Shown piece by piece: positions 58,765 to 64,000 of a stretch of DNA of 64,000 nucleotides. Under the pieces are notes generated by a model. That model made no database searches, was not told the DNA's origin, and worked only from the letters and a program-made list of their open reading frames with translations. The position numbers and the translations under genes are program-made. Position 1 is the first letter of the stretch; the number at the start of each line of letters is the position of its first letter. The DNA comes from Amphimedon queenslandica (taxonomy: Eukaryota; Porifera; Demospongiae; Haplosclerida; Niphatidae): assembly GCF_000090795.2 (NCBI RefSeq), contig NW_003546275.1, forward strand, positions 1-64,000, in the 5' to 3' direction.

Positions 58765-61700
58765 TTAATCTTGTTTAGTTTTAGGAAGTTCGGTAATCTT
58801 CAGCAGCCTCTCTGGCGATCGGAAAATATAAAACAACTTTCCAACCAAAACTTCTTCAAGAACAAAATCTTTTGCTTCTCGAACTGCAAAAATATCATCG
58901 CACAACTCAAGTAGAGGATCAGGATAGAGTATTTCATCAATAATTATTTCAAACATGAGGGAATTGATGAAACTCCTCAAGAATCTACTGATCACCAGCA
59001 CCACAGACACATACAGACCAATAATCCTAAATAATAATGCAATGAAACAAAAAATCCATAAAATCATTGTAATTTAGTTAAACCATTAAAAACTTGGCTG
59101 CATTGCTTGCAAGGAGAAATAGAATGGGAGAAGAAAAAAAGGGGTTTACCCGAGATTAGAGACAAAGCTAAAGACAACAGGGACAACAGGATCACTGTGA
59201 ACAATCATCTCCAAAGAGCCAGGTGACTCATTCCCAGTTGCTAGAACATAACTTGAAGATTGGGTCAGTGTCCACCATTGATTAATAGTGACATTATTCA
59301 GTGTCTCTGTTCTATTCAGTAATGCAGAACAGTCAACTACAGTATTGCCACTTATATAATCTGCAAAGTACATTGTACATCATTAATCACTATGATAGAG
59401 TTAATGATTATAACAAACTTGATATTGATGTATATTCCGTTGACATCTCTGCGGCAGGTGCTGATACATACAGAGGATAAAGTGAAGTCAAATTACTATC
59501 AAAAGTAGGACGAGGGGTTATCATACACTGTCAAAATGATGAAGAGCAATATCTTACATTAAGGATAAATTCCCATTAAGATTATCAAGGAACTGTCTCG
59601 CCACTTCAGTATTGATTTCTATATTTTTACTCCCACTAATAACTTCACTAGCCACACCTGTGCCTGGAGACCTAAGAAACAAATGGAACAAGATTAAACG
59701 TTGCTATATTACCTTCTAAATGACCACGAAAAAACAAGTTTATGTACTGCCTTTGCACTTAGAGCCAGCAGGTCTTTAAGCTGATCTTGTGATGGTTGAC
59801 TAGCTGTCCACAGTAAGGATGAGCCCCCAGGAAAGAGAATGCGTCTAAAATTTTCCTTTGGAAATAAATCATTGAAATCGCGTCTTATCTAAAAATAAGG
59901 AAGGTCCCTGGTGATTAAAAGTAAAGATGAAGGATTGCTTACTGTAGTGGTGGTAATCTTGTTCCTCAAAGTACTATATTGGTCCTGATTCAACTCATAT
60001 ATGAATGATGATTGTGCTTGGATTTGCAATAACTATAATAAATGAAAAAAGAATCAACTTACAGTAAGCAAAATTTAGAGTTCACAATACTCATGACACT
60101 ATTACAAGTCTTATTTTTTACCTGATATCCTTCCAAATCAAGATCAACAGTAGCATATATAGGTGGATTAGGTGTGCTGGTTTCATTAACTAGACTAATT
60201 ACTAGGAGCGGTCCCCATATGAGCAGAACCAGTCCTACTAAGAAAGCTCCACCCAAGAACAGCTTGACAACAAAACTTTGCTTATCACCAAGATCTCTGG
60301 GCAATAACTATAAAAAAGAATGAGTTTGTGTTCCATGTGATAAAGTGACTTGTTTTACTTACCTTTTCTCGAACTCTCCTAACTTTAATCTGATACAGTT
60401 GTGCCCATATCTCCTGAACTCTTAGCCAGTTTATGACTGTCAGCGAAGTATCAGTAAATACCCAATCCATCACCTCCCGCAACTCTGGGATAATGGGTAT
60501 TGCACGATACCTGATACATAATAATGAATATCTAATCTATAACAATACAAAGGACCAACCCAAGGAATATGAATCCTACAGGAGGAGAAAAATTCTTTGC
60601 AGCAAAATTTTTAAGTAGCCTCTCGGGATATCCTGAAATCATCTGGAGAGCCGACACTATGAAATACATGCTCTTGAAAAAATAGATGGCCTGAGCAGCT
60701 GGATTATCAATGAATGCTCTATTAAAGAGAGGGAGGGATCTCATGCAGCTGCTAATCAATAGGGGCATTACTTTTCAGTGGTTACAGGCAATATAAGGAA
60801 CATCCATATATGCCATAAGATTAACAAAGTGACGTAAAAAACAAATTTTGCTATGATAGAGTGACGAAGATAAATAGCCCTGGAACAAGAGAAGAAGTGG
60901 CATAATGTACAAACACTGTACGCCTCGTGGATTACCTGTCAACTAGCATGAAGAAAAACTGCAAGAATAACATTGTGAGAAATGTTAGAGGAATGTTGTT
61001 CGATTGGATGTAAGTAGCCACTTCAGGTACATCACCAGACCCTGTACTAACCTGGAAAAAGTGAGTACATTCAATATCACACAGAAAAAACAAATTTACC
61101 CACAATAATTATTTGCATATTTTAAAACAACAGCTCAAATGATCTTTCTAAAACTTTCTACATATAGCACAGGGACATGAACATGCATCTGAAAAAATTA
61201 TTGTGGTACTTTTGAAGCCATTCTTGGTACAAGTATGAGCAAATTGTGACCAATCTCATTATTTTTTTACATCCAAACCCTGACAAAAGGACTCTCTCAC
61301 TCACAGAAAAGCTAGAATATCCCAAAGCAATTGTAATGAAGCAAAGACAATCAAAGAAGAGCATCCAATTGTACAAGTCCTTAGCGCCAGCAATCGTCGT
61401 CTTGCTAAATAACGTCTTAAAGAAACCAATGAAGCGATAAAACACACTCCTCCTATAGGTAAAGCAATAAGAGTACAACTAATAAAATATAATAGACTTA
61501 CAGTATGCCTGTCCTTTTACTAAGGGTTGAAATGTTCTGCCATAGACCGTGTTGCTATTTGGGATAGAAAAAAGTCAAAATAGACTCATACAATTCCTTA
61601 ATGAGATATTTATACCTTAAGCAAGCCTCTGTGGAATATAATGGACATGAGGAGGAGAAGATGAACAAAGGAATTAGAGAAATAAGACGAGGTGGTCTCA

Positions 61701-64000
61701 ATACCAAAGAACCAAGAAGCAGGGCCATTCAATCCCAGGAACGCATTGTCTCCAGTCTCCCCATCGTTACCAATAGCAAAATAAACGAAATAGTAAATAT
61801 ACTTGACGACTAGGACAAACATAGTGAAGAAGAGTAGTATATTCCAGTATCTCTTGGTAGGCCATGGAACGTATAGCAGACCCCACATGAAGATGATCGC
61901 TGCATAAAAGAAGGAAATGAAACTCCCCGATCTAATGATGGCAAGAATAGCCATGAAGATGACCACGTAGTTAAAATGAGAAAGGGTCCAGTAATAGAGT
62001 GCACGTAACAATCGTTTTGGTCTCCGAGTGTATTCAGTTGAGAGCTTCTCTAGTCTTTCATGGACTGCTTTAGCTTGCTCCTCATGGTCAGAGCTTGGAG
62101 CAATTCTTAAAGTTTGAATAATGTCACCAGACTTGTCAAAATTGTAACCAGAGGATCTCAGCCTTTTCATACTAGGCGGGGGAAAGGATGGCGACTTTCG
62201 AACCGAAGAGGAGTGGGTGAACTTGGTCTCAGACACAGGAGGAGTAGCTCCACTCTCAGTAACCTCAGCTTGTACAGCAATACCAGGTGGTTTAGTTCCT
62301 GTCTCTTCTAATCCTCTCCCTTCTTCGGAGTGAGGGCTATCAGCAGCAGGTGCATGGGACTCGTGACGAGCTTTGGCTACACGTTTTAAGACTTCCATAT
62401 AATTAGCACTGCTATCCTCAAGGAAATTAATAATGTAATCCACCACCTCAAGCCAGACCTTCCACAAGAAGGAACCGACCTTTTTCCATTTGCTGATCTC
62501 TTCCGCTACATCCTCTGCTTTGGATTTATGCTTCACCTCCTCCTCCTCTTCCTCCTCCTTCTCTTCTATGTCAGTGGGTGAACTGTCTTTCTTTGATGAG
62601 TGAGTAGGTGAGACTGTCAAAGAGAAATCAGGAGGAACCCGAGCTATAAATTATAACTTATAAAATATTTAATGACCAGATTTAAAGGCTTACTTCCAAC
62701 GTTAAGTAAATGTGCTATCTTCCCTTCAGTCAATTTGAGTTTACCAGCTCTAAAAAAAAAAAATAAAAATAAAAATAAAAATAATGATAATAATAATTGA
62801 TAATAATATTAGTATTATTATCTCAATCATTTACCTTTCCTTCAGCTCTTCTAGTTCCTCCTTTTGCTTTTCTGTGCTTTTCTTTTCATTTTCATCCAGG
62901 ACGGCAAACAGTATCTTTGAAAATCTAAACAACAAATTTATTGTCATTCGTCTCCCTTCTCTCCTTCTTCCTTACTCGACAGCGGAACTTTCTTTCTCAT
63001 TAATTTCACGTGCTACCTGATCAGCATACTGGGTATCAAGTAATATAACCTGTATTGTGACTAATATGAAAGTGAGTACATCAAACCACAGGCCAGTTGA
63101 AGAGTGAGGATTATTATCACAATCTAAACTAGAGGGTATGCCTTCATGTAGAAAAAAAGAAAGAGATACATTTAAATTAAATGCACATGTATAGTAGTAG
63201 ACTACAAGATATAGAGATTAGTATTGTGCATGTAAGAACTAACCATAATACAATGGCTCAGAGCAGTGTAGATTAATGACAGATATAAAGCCACACCTTC
63301 CTCCGAAACTAATCTCAGGAATGAATACACAACCAGGCAACTTAACACACACAAGATATTAAAAATAGACAGTCACATATGATGGCTCTACCTCAATCAT
63401 GATACGGATCAACAGAATAAAGTAGATAAAAGCTCTCAGTGTCATCCACCTATTAATATCAGAATACACATAGGACATATATACATACATACATGACATA
63501 GACATGCTTACCATTTCTTCCTTTTAGTCCTCTCATCACTCAGTAGTAATTGCCCACGATAAAGAAATATAAAACACAAGAGGAGAAATATCAAACCAAA
63601 CACGTTGAGTCCAAACGCTCCGGCAACAAAAACAAAGAAAATGGCGAGCCAAAAGTAATATTGGAATAATAATATCTATAATTAGAAGAGTCGTTAGGGG
63701 AGTATAACGTCACACCCATACCTTGAGATAATCAAGGAATTTATCAGTGTCATACATGAATGGGTAATCAGTAACAGCTGGTAACCCGGTCAATGGGTTT
63801 CTGACAAAATACTTCATCTGGAGAGCCATGCATAAGTAGCTAATGAGATTAACTATATAATGATATTCATGAATGGGGTGCGGTCAGTTTTAAATCATAT
63901 TCATTACCAAACAGCCAACGCTTGTCCAGTATATCAGCACCAGTGTGAGGAATAAAGAGCCACTTCTCTAGCCTAGAACAACAAAAATACATGTACATGA
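58765..64000 (-). CDS. PIEZO mechanosensitive cation channel, C-terminal half (5' end beyond window)
   Basis: Many exons on the minus strand, with the stop TAA at 58765-58767. The gene continues past the right edge, so the N-terminal blade repeats are missing. The largest exon (61616-62643) has an acidic/basic linker, then RRPKRLLRALYYWTLSHFNY and several membrane helices. Upstream exons to 64000 are also hydrophobic. The C-terminal channel module is clear. It has YRAIPIIPELREVMDWVFTD (anchor), IWAQLYQIKVRRVREK, the outer helix FVVKLFLGGAFLVGLVLLIW and an extracellular cap from about 60170 to 59150 with WWTLTQ and NVTINQ. The inner helix follows (IIGLYVSVVLVISRFLRSF), then the C-terminal domain LCDDIFAVREAKDFVLEEVL with YIFRSPERLL. 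PIEZOs form trimers gated by membrane tension. The family signature PF-x2-E-x6-W is PI here. Confidence 0.93.

Overview
This window is animal nuclear DNA, most likely from a demosponge resembling Amphimedon (an inference; the species cannot be proven from sequence alone). It is AT-rich. Genes are densely packed on alternating strands, mostly with short GT-AG introns. The gene set is metazoan: a PIEZO channel, a GABA-B-like class C GPCR, katanin p80, phosphorylase kinase beta, two TALE homeobox genes and a fibronectin-III receptor. I saw no bacterial-type operons, CRISPR arrays, rRNA or tRNA genes, and no LTR or virus-derived element.

Layout. 1-1353: 3' end of glutathione synthetase (+). 1364-2814: four-pass membrane protein (-). 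3033-7036: GABA-B-like receptor (+, 16 exons, 822 aa). 7213-7596: single-exon SnoaL/DUF4440 protein (-). 7748-13406: phosphorylase b kinase beta subunit (-, about 31 exons, ending in a CaaX box). 13474-19785: RELCH, a LisH and HEAT-repeat protein (+). 19898-20679: UPF0598/C8orf82 (-). 20863-22167: pyruvate dehydrogenase phosphatase (+). 22264-23220: mitochondrial transcription elongation factor TEFM (-). 23447-27480: PIP4P/TMEM55 phosphoinositide phosphatase (+). 28300-31708: two tandem TALE homeobox genes (-). 32262-47827: large FN3-repeat receptor (-, 14 exons over 15.6 kb). 48374-50672: unrecognised protein (+). 50721-54203: coiled-coil protein (+). 54475-58573: katanin p80 KATNB1 (-). 58765-64000: C-terminal half of PIEZO (-), running off the right edge.

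Organisation. Most neighbours are divergent pairs sharing roughly 70-230 bp promoters, or convergent pairs with stop codons 10-270 bp apart. CACGTG E-boxes recur in several promoters. Three adjacent genes (UPF0598, PDP, TEFM) encode proteins expected in mitochondria. The FN3 receptor next to the homeobox pair is the exception, with long introns rich in microsatellites.

Repeats. The most notable non-genic signal is a family of about 180-bp units in short tandem arrays. It occurs in introns of five different genes and is centred on a palindrome, CCCTGTACTATAGTACAGGG. There are also two MITE-like inverted-repeat elements, one of them with a second diverged copy 45 kb away.
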